A DNA stretch of 64,000 bases from CAZWLY01 sp964634465. Lineage in GTDB: Bacteria; Desulfobacterota; Desulfarculia; G963662305. This document shows positions 9,470 through 18,595 of this stretch, piece by piece. The stretch covers positions 1-64,000 of the forward strand of contig CAZWLY010000009.1 of NCBI GenBank assembly GCA_964634465.1, given 5' to 3'. The notes under the pieces are model-generated. The model worked only from the letters and a program-made list of their open reading frames with translations, made no database searches and was not told the DNA's origin. How positions within the stretch are numbered: position 1 is the first letter of the stretch; the number at the start of each line of letters is the position of its first letter. Both the position numbers and the translations under genes were made by a program.

Positions 9470-10681
9470 GTGGCCGTTTACGAGTACCGGGCGGTGGACA
9501 GGGCCGGCAAGACGACCAAGGGCGGCCTGGAGGCGGACAGCGCCCGGGCGGCGCGGAGTCAGCTTCGGGCCAGGGGCCTCTACCCGGTGGAGATTCGGCC
9601 GGCCGGCAAGATTTCGACCGGACGCGAGCCGTCCGGGGGGTTCGGTCGGGTTTCGGCCAGAGAACTGGCCGGCGCGGTGCGGCAACTGGCCGTGCTCATC
9701 GGGGCTGGCCTGCCGGTGGTGGACGCCCTGGCCGCGGCCGCAGAGCAGGCCGGATCGAGCCGGTTGGGCACGATTCTGGGTCAGGTCAAGGATCAGGTCG
9801 TGGCCGGCAAAGGACTGGCCGAGGCCCTGGCCGAGTTTCCCAGGGATTTCCCCGAGGTGGCGGTCAACATGATCCGTTCGGGCGAGGCCGCGGGCGCGCT
9901 GGAGGTGGTCCTGGAGCGGCTGGCCGAGCTCCTGGAGAGCCGGGTCAGGCTGACCAGGCGGATCAGGGCGGCCCTGGCCTACCCCATCTTCATGTTCGTC
10001 GTCGGCGGGGCGATCCTGGCCTTCATGTTCGCCTACGTCGTGCCCACGGTCAGCTCCATCTTCGAAGCGACCGGCCAGATACTGCCGCTGCCGACACGCC
10101 TCTTGATCGCCCTGGCCGCGGCGGTCAGGGGTTACGGCTGGGTTCTGGCGCCGCTGGCTGCAGCCGCGTTTCTGGCCTGGCGCCAGGTGAGTCGGAGTCG
10201 GGTCGGGCGGCGCTGGCTGGACCGGCTCAAACTGCGGCTGCCGTTCGTCGGGCCGGTGATCAGACGGCTGATCCTGGTCCGCTTCTCCCGGACCATGGCC
10301 ACTCTGCTGGCCTCGGGGGTGACCGTCGTCGACGCCCTGGCCATCACCGCCAAGGTGGCCGGCAACGCCGTCTACCAGGACAGCCTGGAAGCGGCCCGGG
10401 AGAAGATCGAAGCCGGCGCGTCTCTGGCCGAGCATCTCGAGCCGGCCAGGATCTGGCCGCCGCTGGTGAGAAGGCTGGTCGCCGCCGGCGAGCGCTCGGC
10501 CAGCCTGGAGACGGTCTTCGACCGGCTGGCCATCGGTTTGGAGGAGGAGGTTGAGAGCAGACTGACCGGGCTGCTATCATTACTCGAACCGGTCATGATC
10601 CTGATCCTGGGCGGGATGGTCGGCTTCATCGTCGTTTCCATCCTGCTGCCCATCTTCGATATGACCCGGCTGGTGGGCTAG
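9470..10681 (+). CDS. gspF: Type II secretion inner-membrane platform protein GspF
   Basis: The 403-residue protein has two repeated GspF cytoplasmic domains. One is at about residues 70-190 (AVRQLAVLIGAGLPVVDAL) and the other at 270-390 (RFSRTMATLLASGVTVVDAL). Three transmembrane helices are visible. The start is GTG, preceded by GGGGGG. GspF anchors the ATPase and the pseudopilins in the inner membrane. It lies 18 bases after gspE. Confidence 0.93.
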   Translation: MAVYEYRAVDRAGKTTKGGLEADSARAARSQLRARGLYPVEIRPAGKISTGREPSGGFGRVSARELAGAVRQLAVLIGAGLPVVDALAAAAEQAGSSRLGTILGQVKDQVVAGKGLAEALAEFPRDFPEVAVNMIRSGEAAGALEVVLERLAELLESRVRLTRRIRAALAYPIFMFVVGGAILAFMFAYVVPTVSSIFEATGQILPLPTRLLIALAAAVRGYGWVLAPLAAAAFLAWRQVSRSRVGRRWLDRLKLRLPFVGPVIRRLILVRFSRTMATLLASGVTVVDALAITAKVAGNAVYQDSLEAAREKIEAGASLAEHLEPARIWPPLVRRLVAAGERSASLETVFDRLAIGLEEEVESRLTGLLSLLEPVMILILGGMVGFIVVSILLPIFDMTRLVG

Positions 10682-10692
10682 GGGGAGAGAAG

Positions 10693-11157
10693 ATGTCCAA
10701 GAGACGGGCGTCGTCCAAGAACGGAGAGCATGGTTTCACCCTCATCGAACTGCTGGTGGTCATCGCCATCCTGGGCCTGTTGGCCTCCATCGTCGTCGTC
10801 CGGGTGACCGGGGTGATGGGTGAGAGCAAGGAGAAGATCGCCAAGGTCCAGATCGCCAGCCTGGAGACGGCCTTGAAGCACTACTACCTGGACAACAACC
10901 GCTACCCGACCACCGAACAGGGGCTGGAAGCGCTGATCAGACCGCCCGAGATCGAGCCGCTGGCGAGCAACTGGCGCCAGGGCGGCTACCTGGAGAAAGG
11001 TCGGTTGCCGGACGATCCCTGGGGCAACCCGTACAGATACCTCTCGCCCGGGGTCCACAACACCGACTTCGATTTGTGGTCCACCGGCGCGGACGGCGAG
11101 GACGGCGGTGAGGGCGAGAACGCCGACATCACCAACTGGGAAGACTCGACGGAGTAG
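10693..11157 (+). CDS. gspG: Major pseudopilin GspG
   Basis: The 154-residue precursor has a type IV prepilin signal, with cleavage expected at HG/FTLIELLVV. The long hydrophobic N-terminal helix with Glu at +5 follows. The C-terminal calcium-binding GspG domain (NNRYPTTEQGLEAL, then PWGNPYRY) is complete. It is the main subunit of the pseudopilus. The C-terminal tail is acidic. The next gene starts inside it. Confidence 0.95.
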   Translation: MSKRRASSKNGEHGFTLIELLVVIAILGLLASIVVVRVTGVMGESKEKIAKVQIASLETALKHYYLDNNRYPTTEQGLEALIRPPEIEPLASNWRQGGYLEKGRLPDDPWGNPYRYLSPGVHNTDFDLWSTGADGEDGGEGENADITNWEDSTE

Positions 11158-11620
11158 GGGCTTCACCCTCATCGAGCTGACCGTGGTTCTGGCCGTCATC
11201 GGCGGCCTGGGGCTGTTGGTCCTGCCCCGACTGAGCGCCGTCTACCAGGCCGGCCGTCTCAAGACCGAGGCCCGGCGCGTGGTCGGCGTGGTCCGGCTGG
11301 CCAGGAGCGAGGCGGTCACCACCGGCCGCCTCATCGACCTGACCGCGGAGACGAAGAAGGGGCGGCTGACCATCAGGGACGGAGAGACGGAGATATCGAC
11401 CTGCCAGCTCGACGACCGGGCCCGGCTGGAAGAGGTCAAGGTTCGAGGCCAGAGCGACGCCCGCTCGCCGATCATCTTTTTTTGGCCCGACGGCCGGGTC
11501 AGCGAGGCGGCCATCTACCTTTCGGGCGGCGGCCGGCGAGTGACCCTCCACCTGGAGCCGCTGACCGGCCGGGTCGAAGCCCTGGAGGGCCGGGTGGGCT
11601 ATGACTGGTCGAGCGGATAG
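11108..11620 (+). CDS. gspH: Minor pseudopilin GspH
   Basis: The 170-residue protein has a prepilin motif RG/FTLIELTVVLAV and a GspH-like beta-rich C-terminal domain. The only in-frame start before the motif is a GTG that overlaps gspG by 50 bases, giving an arginine/threonine-rich leader of about 18 residues. The leader is unusual but plausible for a prepilin peptidase substrate. It overlaps the start of gspI by 20 bases. Confidence 0.85.
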   Translation: MRARTPTSPTGKTRRSRGFTLIELTVVLAVIGGLGLLVLPRLSAVYQAGRLKTEARRVVGVVRLARSEAVTTGRLIDLTAETKKGRLTIRDGETEISTCQLDDRARLEEVKVRGQSDARSPIIFFWPDGRVSEAAIYLSGGGRRVTLHLEPLTGRVEALEGRVGYDWSSG

Positions 11621-11960
11621 CGGTTTTTCGCTGCTGGAGGTGATGGTCGCCCTGGCCATCCTGGCTCTGGGGCTGATCGCCGCCTTCAAGCTCCAGTTGC
11701 TCGACCTGGACCTGGTCGGCGCCGGCGGCATGACCACCCGGGCCTGCCTGACGGCCGAGTCGCTCCTGACCCGCTGGCAGCTCTTCGGTCCGCCGCCGCC
11801 GGGCGAGGAAGAGGACGAGGCCGGCCGGTTCAGGTATCGGGTCTCGGTGGAAAAGGATCCGGACTTCGCCGGGCTGGCCAGGGTCGAGTTGGAGTTGCGG
11901 CGCGACAAGGGCGGCGGCGGGTGGAAGTTTTCAGCCCTGATGCCCGGAGGCGGGCCGTGA
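11601..11960 (+). CDS. gspI: Minor pseudopilin GspI
   Basis: The 119-residue protein has a short leader ending SG/FSLLEVMVALAIL, typical of GspI, and a compact C-terminal domain. GspI forms the pseudopilus tip complex with GspJ and GspK. It overlaps both neighbours: it starts inside gspH, and its TGA overlaps the gspJ GTG. Confidence 0.9.
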   Translation: MTGRADSGFSLLEVMVALAILALGLIAAFKLQLLDLDLVGAGGMTTRACLTAESLLTRWQLFGPPPPGEEEDEAGRFRYRVSVEKDPDFAGLARVELELRRDKGGGGWKFSALMPGGGP

Positions 11961-12610
11961 TCGCTCGAGGAGACGAGCCGAGAGGCGAGAAGGGTTTCAC
12001 CCTGTTGGAAGCGACCTTGGCCGTGGCCATCTTGGGGCTGATCGCCGGGCTGATCTTCTCCACCGTCTCGTCCCAAAGCCTGGTCGGCCGTACGGCCCGG
12101 GCCGATATCGAGGCCGACCAGTTGGCCCGGGTGGCTCTGGACCGGCTGGTCTACGATATCGAGCGGGGCCTCGGGCCGGACCAACGGGGCGTCGACGGCC
12201 CGGTCCTGAGCGGCGAACCGAGCGGCGTCGGCCCGCTCAAGGGCCACACCCTGAGGGTACTGACTCGCTCGCCGGGCCTGGAGCCGGTGATCAGGGCGGT
12301 CTATGAGGTCGAGGCCGACGATTCGGCCGGCCGGGCCGGAGACGGAGACGGGTTGATGGTCATCACCCGCCGCCGGGAATCGCTCCTGGGCCGGCCCGAC
12401 GACCCCGGCGAAGTCCTCTGCCGGCGAGTGGCCGGCTTTGAGATCGCCTATTTGACCGGCGCCGACGACGAGCGGGAGGATTGGACCGACGCCGCGCCGC
12501 CCAAGGCGGTCCGGGTCAGACTGACCGTCCTGGACGAAGAGGGCCGGGAGCGAGTCTACGAGCGGCTCATCGCCCCGCTGATCGGGCTTGGCTGGCAGGG
12601 GGCCAGGTGA
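11957..12610 (+). CDS. gspJ: Minor pseudopilin GspJ
   Basis: The 217-residue protein has a prepilin motif KG/FTLLEATLAVAIL and a C-terminal GspJ domain. The GTG start lies in the sequence GTGA shared with the gspI stop. GGAGG sits 6 bases upstream, which is why this start is preferred to an earlier one. It is part of the GspI-J-K tip complex. Confidence 0.9.
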   Translation: MIARGDEPRGEKGFTLLEATLAVAILGLIAGLIFSTVSSQSLVGRTARADIEADQLARVALDRLVYDIERGLGPDQRGVDGPVLSGEPSGVGPLKGHTLRVLTRSPGLEPVIRAVYEVEADDSAGRAGDGDGLMVITRRRESLLGRPDDPGEVLCRRVAGFEIAYLTGADDEREDWTDAAPPKAVRVRLTVLDEEGRERVYERLIAPLIGLGWQGAR

Positions 12611-13551
12611 GCGTCCGAGATCGGGGCGGCTTTGCGCTCATTCTGGCCCTGGTGGTGACCGCCATGCTGGCCGCGGCCGCCTTGGAGTTGACCAGGGAGG
12701 CCCAACTGTCGGCCGATCTGGCCATCAACTTCAGAGACCGGGTCAAGGCCCGGCGGGCGGCTCTGGACGGCCTGAGCGCGGCGGCGATGACCTTGATCGA
12801 GGACGATCCGGGCGCCGACTGGCTCGGGGAGGCCTGGGCCCAACTTGGCCGGGAGACAAAGGCCCGGCGCGGCCGGAGCGACGGTTACGCCGTCTCCCTG
12901 ACCGACGAGGGCGGTTTGATCGACTTAAACAACCTGCTCGCGTCCCAGGCCCAGGCGGCCTCGGCCTGGCAGCGGGTCATGGAGCGAGTGCTGGTCCTGC
13001 TCGACCGCGATCCCGGTCTCGTCCAGGCGTTGTTGGACTGGCTCGACGGTGACGACGAGGTCCGGCCCGGCGGCGGCGAGGCGGCCGATTATCACGATCA
13101 GCCCGGCCGGGCCAAGCCGCGCAACGGCCCGCTGCTCGATGTCAGGGAACTGGCCCTGATAAAAGGTTTCGACCGGGAGCTGTTGCTCGGCGGGGCGGAC
13201 AAACCGGGGCTGTATGATCTGGTGACCGTCTTTGGCCAGGCCAGGATCAACGTCAACACCGCGCCGCCGCTGGTTCTAAAGGCCTTGGACGAGGAGATCG
13301 GCGACGCCCTGATCGAGGAGATTTTGGAGTTGAGGGCCGCCGAGGGGCTGAGACGTGTCAGCGATCTCAAGGGATTGACCGGGATGAGTGAGGCGCTTTT
13401 CAAACGGATCGAGCCGCTGATCGAGGTCAAGAGCCGTCGGTTCAGGGTCGTTTCCGAAGGCGTCGCCGGCCGGGGCCGGCAGGTGATCGAGGCGGTCGTG
13501 GAGCGCCGCGACGGCGTGGTCAAGGTGGTGGCCGGGGGGGTGGCCCGATGA
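12607..13551 (+). CDS. gspK: Minor pseudopilin GspK
   Basis: The 314-residue protein has a prepilin-like N-terminus GG/FALILALVVTAML. It lacks the glutamate at +5, as GspK proteins usually do, since GspK caps the pseudopilus. The large GspK domain includes a two-helix (SAM-like) section near the end, ARINVNTAPPLVLKAL and LKGLTGMSEALF. GTG was chosen as the start because AGGGGG is positioned ahead of it and it overlaps the gspJ stop. Confidence 0.9.
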   Translation: MSVRDRGGFALILALVVTAMLAAAALELTREAQLSADLAINFRDRVKARRAALDGLSAAAMTLIEDDPGADWLGEAWAQLGRETKARRGRSDGYAVSLTDEGGLIDLNNLLASQAQAASAWQRVMERVLVLLDRDPGLVQALLDWLDGDDEVRPGGGEAADYHDQPGRAKPRNGPLLDVRELALIKGFDRELLLGGADKPGLYDLVTVFGQARINVNTAPPLVLKALDEEIGDALIEEILELRAAEGLRRVSDLKGLTGMSEALFKRIEPLIEVKSRRFRVVSEGVAGRGRQVIEAVVERRDGVVKVVAGGVAR

Positions 13552-15011
13552 GGGTGTTGTGGCCGACGACCACGGCCGGTCTGGACCTGGGTTCCCATTC
13601 GATCAAGACGGCCGTGATCCGAATCGGACCGGGCGGGGCCAAGACGCTGAAGACCGTCCAGGCGACGATCGACTCCGAAGAGCCGGACCGGGCTTTGGCC
13701 GAGGCGGCCCTCGTCGCCCGCCGGGCCGAGGTGGTCTCGGTTGGAATCGGCGGCGAACGGGCCTTTTACCGGCGGTTGGATTTGCCTCGGCTGAGCGGCG
13801 AAAAACTCAGGAAAGCGGCTCTCTACGAACTGGAAGATCGTCTGCCGGTCCCGGTGGACGGACTCAGGGTCGATCTCCTCCCCCAGCCGAGCCCCTCTCA
13901 CTCCGGCCAGACCGTTTGGGCCTTTGCCGTCGATCGTGCGGCGGTCGAGGCCGCCCTGGCCTCGCTGGACTCGGCCGGGGCGGCGGTCCAGGTGGTCTCC
14001 CTGGACGTACTCGGCTTGATAGGGGCGGCCCAGGCGGCCGGGGTGGAGGACGGGGTGGTCCTGGATATCGGCGCGGCCAAGACGACGATCGCCTGTTTCG
14101 CCGAGGGCCGGCCGATCGACCTGGGCCACACCGATCTGGCCGGCGACGAGTTGGACCGCCGGTTCGCCCGGCTCCGCGACTGCTCGCTCGAAGAGGGGCG
14201 CGCCTTCAAGGAGGCCTTGGCCGAAGCCGATGAGACCGAGGCGGCCTGCGGGTCGTTCCTGACCGATCTGGCCGCGGACGTCGGCCGGGTGGTCAGGGCC
14301 GCTTACGCCTTCCACCCGGACGGGCCCGAGCGGCTCTACCTCTCCGGCGGCACGGCCCGCCTGGCCGGCATCGATTCTATCCTGGGCCGGAAGCTCAACC
14401 TTTCGGCCGAACCCCTGCGTCCTCTCGACGAGCCGACGGCGCCCGAATTTACGGCCGCGGTCGGCCTGGCCCTGGCCGGGACGGGCTTCAATCTGGGTCG
14501 CGACCTGGCCTCCCATCCCTCGACCGGACGGCTGATCAAGCTCACCGCCGCCGCCCTGGCCGCGGCGGTGATTTTGGCCGGGGCCAACATCTACCGTGAA
14601 CTGGAGCAGCGCCGGGAAGCCCTCAAAGCCGTCAAGGCGGCCCAGGTCAAGCTGATCAGGGACAACCTGCCCCACCTGCGGCGGGTGGTCAGCCCGTTGA
14701 AGCAGATGGAGCTCGAGTTGGCCAAGGCCGTCCAGGAGCAGGCCGCCCTGGAGCGAGGCCGAGCCAAGGGGCAGGTGTTGGAGGCGCTGTTGACCCTCAA
14801 CAAGCTGGTCGAAGACGGGGGCGTGACCCTCAGTGAGGTGGTCTTCGACGGCCCCCGGCTCACCTTGGCCGGCAAGGCGGACTCCTTCGACGAGCTGGAG
14901 GAGTTTCAGGTCAAACTCAGCGCCGAGAAGAGCTTGGGCCGGGTGAAACTGGATTCCAGCCGCATGGCCGCCGGCGGCGGGGTCAAGTTCAAGCTGAGGA
15001 TCAGCCGATGA
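13548..15011 (+). CDS. gspL: GspL-type assembly protein with PilM-like actin fold and PilN-like tail
   Basis: The 487-residue protein combines two parts. Residues 1-320 form an actin-like ATPase domain (GLDLGSHSIKTAVI, VVLDIGAAKTTIACF, LYLSGGTARLAGI). A transmembrane helix near 335-350 leads into a coiled, PilN-like periplasmic domain. This is the architecture of GspL, which connects GspE to the inner-membrane platform. The PilM-like signature motifs are unusually well kept. It overlaps gspK by four bases (ATGA). Confidence 0.82.
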   Translation: MRVLWPTTTAGLDLGSHSIKTAVIRIGPGGAKTLKTVQATIDSEEPDRALAEAALVARRAEVVSVGIGGERAFYRRLDLPRLSGEKLRKAALYELEDRLPVPVDGLRVDLLPQPSPSHSGQTVWAFAVDRAAVEAALASLDSAGAAVQVVSLDVLGLIGAAQAAGVEDGVVLDIGAAKTTIACFAEGRPIDLGHTDLAGDELDRRFARLRDCSLEEGRAFKEALAEADETEAACGSFLTDLAADVGRVVRAAYAFHPDGPERLYLSGGTARLAGIDSILGRKLNLSAEPLRPLDEPTAPEFTAAVGLALAGTGFNLGRDLASHPSTGRLIKLTAAALAAAVILAGANIYRELEQRREALKAVKAAQVKLIRDNLPHLRRVVSPLKQMELELAKAVQEQAALERGRAKGQVLEALLTLNKLVEDGGVTLSEVVFDGPRLTLAGKADSFDELEEFQVKLSAEKSLGRVKLDSSRMAAGGGVKFKLRISR

Positions 15012-15529
15012 AGCGCCGCTTGACTCGCCGGGAGCGTTGGATGATCGGTCTGGGTTCGGTCGTCTGCGCCTTGATCTTGGCCTGGAGCTTTGTCGGCCAA
15101 CCGGCCCTAGACCGAATCGCCGCCCTGGACAGGTCGATCGAAAAACGGAATCGAGAGCTCGATCGACTGGCCGAGATGATCGGCCGGTGGCGGGAGATCA
15201 CCGCCCAGACCAGGGGTCTGATGGGCCGCCTCAATGACCGGGAGAGGGATTTTTCCCTGGCCGGCTACCTGGAAGATTTGGTCAAATCCAGCGGCCTGGA
15301 AAGAAACCTGACCAACCTCAGGCCCCTGCCGCCGGAGGAGGTGCCCGGCGGAGCGAGGCGTATTCTGGCCGACGTCAAGCTCCACGACGCGGCCATGGAT
15401 AAGGTGGTTAAGTTGCTCTATCGCATTGAGTTTTCAGATAAAATGCTTTCTATCGCCCGCCTGTCGATTTCGGCCGGGCCCGGCGGTCTCGACGTCTCGA
15501 TGCGGGTTCTCACCTTGCGGCCAAAATGA
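15008..15529 (+). CDS. gspM: Type II secretion protein GspM (PilO-like)
   Basis: The 173-residue protein has a short cytoplasmic N-terminus, one transmembrane helix near residues 13-31, a coiled coil and a small ferredoxin-like periplasmic domain. This matches GspM/PilO architecture. It overlaps gspL by four bases and ends the operon. No gspN and no prepilin peptidase gspO are present here, so a peptidase encoded elsewhere is presumably used. Confidence 0.8.
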   Translation: MKRRLTRRERWMIGLGSVVCALILAWSFVGQPALDRIAALDRSIEKRNRELDRLAEMIGRWREITAQTRGLMGRLNDRERDFSLAGYLEDLVKSSGLERNLTNLRPLPPEEVPGGARRILADVKLHDAAMDKVVKLLYRIEFSDKMLSIARLSISAGPGGLDVSMRVLTLRPK

Positions 15530-15614
15530 ACAGACCATACAATAGGTACGGTTAACCTTGGTAAGGCCAACCTCGTGATTACCGGATCAGCAACCAGCGC
15601 TTAGGGGGGCGTCC

Positions 15615-17186
15615 ATGAAAGCGGGCATAAAAGGAAAGTTCGGCGGAGCGGTGCTGGGTTTGGCCGCCGTGGTGCTCATTCTGGTGGGCATGGTCTTCTA
15701 CGTCTTGAACCAGCAGGCCAGCGACGGCGTGATCATCAACGTCGCCGGCGCCCAGCGGATGCTTTCCCAAAAGATGACCAAGGAGGCGCTGATCGTCGCC
15801 GCCGACATTTCGGCCGAGGCGATGAAGAAGAGACTGGCCAAGACCGCGGCCCGGTTCGATCGAGCGCTTAAAGGGTTGATCGACGGCGACGCCGAACTGG
15901 GCCTGCCGCCGACCAAGGACGGGGCCATCAGGGCCCAGTTGGCCAAGGTGGCCGGGCTGTGGCGGCCTTTCCGGGCCAAGGTCGAGGCCGTGGTCAAGGC
16001 GAGCGACAAGGCCGCCGTCCAGTCGGCCCTCGATTTTTTGCTGGCCAACAACCTGACCCTTCTCAAAGAGATGAACCGGGCGGTGAAGATGTATGAGGCC
16101 AAGAGCCTCAGGGGCGTGGTCGTTTTGAAGGCCATTCTCCTCATCGGCCTCGGGGTCAGCCTGGTGGTCTGCCTGTTGTTCTGGCTGGGGCTTCAGCGCG
16201 GAATCGTCAAGCCGATTCTGGACATCAGCCAGGTTCTGGGCCGGGTCGCCCAGGGCGACTTGACCTCCCACGTCGAACTCAAGAAGGGCGGCGACGAGAT
16301 CCGCTCCGCCGGCGAGCAGCTCAACCTGACCATCGCCAACCTGTCCGACATGGTCGGCCGGATCATGGAGAGCGCCGACCAGGTTCAAGCGGCGGCCGGG
16401 GAGATATCGGCGGCCAGCAACGACCTGGCCGAGCGGACCCAGGCCCAGGCGGCGGCGGTGGAGGAGGTGGCCGCCTCGACCGAGGAACTCAACGCCAGCG
16501 TCAAGCAGAACGCCGAGAATACGGCCACCGTCTTCGGCCTGGCCCAAGAGACGGCCGAGATAGCCCAATCGGGCGGCCGGCTGGTCGAGGAGACGCGGAC
16601 CTCCATGGCCGAGATAACCGAGAGTTCGCGCAAGATCGGCGAGATCATCGACATGGTCAACGAGATCGCCTTCCAGACGAATCTGCTGGCTTTGAACGCC
16701 TCGGTGGAGGCGGCCCGGGCCGGCGAGGCCGGCCGAGGCTTTGCCGTGGTCGCCGGCGAGGTCCGCAACCTGGCCGGTCGCTCGGCCGAGGCGGCCAAAC
16801 AGATCCAAACCCTGATCCAAGAGTCTTCCGAGCGGGTGGAGAAGGGCTCCAGCCTGGTGGCCGAATCGGGCGACACCCTGGCCGATATCGTGGTCAAGGT
16901 GGAGCAGGTGGCCCAGACCGTGGGCGAGATGACCCAGGCCTCGCGGGATCAGGCGGTGGGCATCGATCAGGTCAGCATGGCCGTCTCCGACGTGGACCAA
17001 GGCGTCCAGCACAACGCCGCCCTGGTGGAAGAGACGGCCGCCGCCTCGTCCAACCTGGCCGCCACCGCCCATGAGATGCGGGAGATGGTCGCCGTCTTCA
17101 AGTTGCGCAGCCGGACGCCGACGGCGTTGATCAGCGGCGGCGAAACGACTTCCGAGGAGGAGGCGGACGCCGCGGAGTTTGTTTGA
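15615..17186 (+). CDS. Methyl-accepting chemotaxis protein with PilJ-type sensor domain
   Basis: The 523-residue transducer has transmembrane helices at about residues 12-32 and 175-195. Between them is a PilJ-like helical sensor opening INVAGAQRMLSQKMTKEA. A HAMP domain follows, then a long signalling coiled coil with the hairpin tip EIAFQTNLLALNASVEAARA. The tail ends EEADAAEFV with no NWETF-type tether, so it probably does not recruit CheR/CheB by pentapeptide. It lies 85 bases after gspM, may be an independent unit, and has its own terminator. Confidence 0.9.
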   Translation: MKAGIKGKFGGAVLGLAAVVLILVGMVFYVLNQQASDGVIINVAGAQRMLSQKMTKEALIVAADISAEAMKKRLAKTAARFDRALKGLIDGDAELGLPPTKDGAIRAQLAKVAGLWRPFRAKVEAVVKASDKAAVQSALDFLLANNLTLLKEMNRAVKMYEAKSLRGVVVLKAILLIGLGVSLVVCLLFWLGLQRGIVKPILDISQVLGRVAQGDLTSHVELKKGGDEIRSAGEQLNLTIANLSDMVGRIMESADQVQAAAGEISAASNDLAERTQAQAAAVEEVAASTEELNASVKQNAENTATVFGLAQETAEIAQSGGRLVEETRTSMAEITESSRKIGEIIDMVNEIAFQTNLLALNASVEAARAGEAGRGFAVVAGEVRNLAGRSAEAAKQIQTLIQESSERVEKGSSLVAESGDTLADIVVKVEQVAQTVGEMTQASRDQAVGIDQVSMAVSDVDQGVQHNAALVEETAAASSNLAATAHEMREMVAVFKLRSRTPTALISGGETTSEEEADAAEFV

Positions 17187-17215
17187 TTCAGAACTGGGAT
17201 TCGGGGCTCGCCGTC

Positions 17216-17247
17216 GGTCCGCTCCCAAGGGGGCGGGCCGATTTTTT
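17216..17247 (+). terminator. Rho-independent terminator after the chemoreceptor gene
   Basis: GGTCCGCTCCC pairs with GGGGGCGGGCC (two G-U pairs, tight AA loop), followed by GATTTTTT. It ends 61 bases after the mcp stop codon. Confidence 0.75.
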
Positions 17248-17303
17248 GCCTTCCGTCCGGGCGACCCTCAAAGGCGACCGGTCCTTGTAAGGCGCTGAGT
17301 GAA

Positions 17304-18200
17304 TTATTCTTTGGGGCGCGGGCTGGTGTCGGTCGCCGGAATGCCGGCCGCCGCACTCCGAAGCCGGCGGCGGAAGTCCCGAACCAGCGAATCGTTGTGG
17401 CGATGAGCTCCGCTCACGGCGTTGTAGATGTTGCCGCCGTAGAAAGCCAGCGCCGCGCCGGCCAGGATCGCTCCGGAGACCCACGAGCCGCCGGCGAGGG
17501 CCAGCCAGGACAGCACGCCCGAACCGACGGTCAGGCCGAAGGCCCAGCCGGCGTCGGCAAAGCGACTCTGGTAGAGTTGACCCAGGCCGGGCAGGGCGGA
17601 CAGGATTCCGGCCACGGTGGGCGACTTGTATTCTAGTTCCAGTCCCCTGAGCGCCTCTTTGGCCAGCCAGGCCGCCCGGGCGCCGAGAGCTCCCTCCGGG
17701 CTGATCCGAGCAAAGGCCTCGGACGCGGTTCGCCAGCGGCCCTGATCTAGTTCCAGCCAACCAAGCCGGTAAAGGGCCGCTTCGCGGACCGGGGTCGGGA
17801 ACTGCTCTCTATCGGCCAGTTGGGCCAGCAGTTGCCTGGCGTCTTCGGTCTGGCCGGTCAGGGCCAGGGCCCTGGCCCGGAGGATGATCGCCCGGCCGGC
17901 GATCCGGTCCGCTCTGGCCAGGTCGATGGGCCCGAGCACGGCCGCGGCCCGGTCGATCCGGCCCAGTTTCAGATAGACCTCGGCCGCCTCCAACCGGGCG
18001 CTCGGGGCCCGGGGGTGGTCGGGATGGAGGAACAGGAAACGCTCGTACTCCACCGCCGCCGGGCCGCTCTGACCGGTCCGGGCCAGGCGGCGGGCGAAGC
18101 CGAGGGTGTCCTCGGCTCCTCCGGCCCAGGCGGGGGAGGTAGTCAGGACCAGCGCGGCGCACAGCAAGCCGAGGCCGATCAGGGCGGCCGAACGGATCAT
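17304..18200 (-). CDS. TPR-containing membrane protein, partner of YidD
   Basis: The 298-residue protein has a signal peptide at about 1-26. A series of tetratricopeptide-like helices runs over about 30-200 (SGPAAVEYERFLFLHPDHPR is typical TPR). Hydrophobic segments lie near 205-270 (GILSALPGLGQLYQSRFADA, then a transmembrane pair). The glycine/proline-rich element GILSALPGLGQLY is often seen in proteins encoded next to yidD. It starts with ATG, overlapping the yidD stop by four bases, with GAGGGCGAG as ribosome site. It probably acts in envelope biogenesis. The exact role is unknown. Confidence 0.7.
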   Translation of the reverse strand: MIRSAALIGLGLLCAALVLTTSPAWAGGAEDTLGFARRLARTGQSGPAAVEYERFLFLHPDHPRAPSARLEAAEVYLKLGRIDRAAAVLGPIDLARADRIAGRAIILRARALALTGQTEDARQLLAQLADREQFPTPVREAALYRLGWLELDQGRWRTASEAFARISPEGALGARAAWLAKEALRGLELEYKSPTVAGILSALPGLGQLYQSRFADAGWAFGLTVGSGVLSWLALAGGSWVSGAILAGAALAFYGGNIYNAVSGAHRHNDSLVRDFRRRLRSAAAGIPATDTSPRPKE

Positions 18201-18595
18201 CTCTCGCCCTCCCCGCCTGCCCACCAGCGCACCCTTTCCGGGACCGGGTCGTCGATCATTATCCTGTCTCCGACCACGACCCAGGGGCCCTCCTTCAGCC
18301 GGCCCTGCTCGTGAATCAGTCGATCCGCGGCCATGAACGTCCCCCAGATCAACCCGTGGCGTCCGATCGCCTCCTCGGCGTAGGCCGAGCAACTGGGTCG
18401 GGACGGGCAGGGGTGGGCTAGGAACCGGGCCGGACCGGCGCGGTAGAAGGCCAGCACCGGCCGGACCAGCAGGTCGCGCGCCGCCGAGGACGGGGCGGCC
18501 AGTTCCAGGGCGATTAGGGCCGCGGCGACGACCAGCCCCCAAACGGCTGTTCGCTTTACCTTCCGGCGACCAGGCTTTCGGATTCGAGTCGGCAT
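18197..18595 (-). CDS. yidD: YidD, membrane protein insertion efficiency factor
   Basis: The 132-residue protein has an N-terminal hydrophobic helix (about residues 18-35). The YidD/haemolytic domain follows: CPSRPSCSAYAEEAIGRHG and GTFMAADRLIHE carry the conserved cysteines and the charged amphipathic stretch. YidD works near YidC to help insert inner-membrane proteins. Here it is followed directly by a TPR membrane protein rather than by rnpA/yidC, an arrangement I recall from deltaproteobacteria. Confidence 0.82.
   Translation of the reverse strand: MPTRIRKPGRRKVKRTAVWGLVVAAALIALELAAPSSAARDLLVRPVLAFYRAGPARFLAHPCPSRPSCSAYAEEAIGRHGLIWGTFMAADRLIHEQGRLKEGPWVVVGDRIMIDDPVPERVRWWAGGEGER

Noticed and set aside
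16385..16897. Reading frame in antisense of the chemoreceptor
   Set aside because: Ser/Thr/Ala-rich shadow of the signalling coiled coil. No start signal.
17304..18542. One 412-codon protein spanning yidD and the TPR gene
   Set aside because: The upstream 114 codons are the out-of-frame shadow of yidD. The TPR protein has a signal peptide and ribosome site at 18200, and yidD motifs are only in the other frame.
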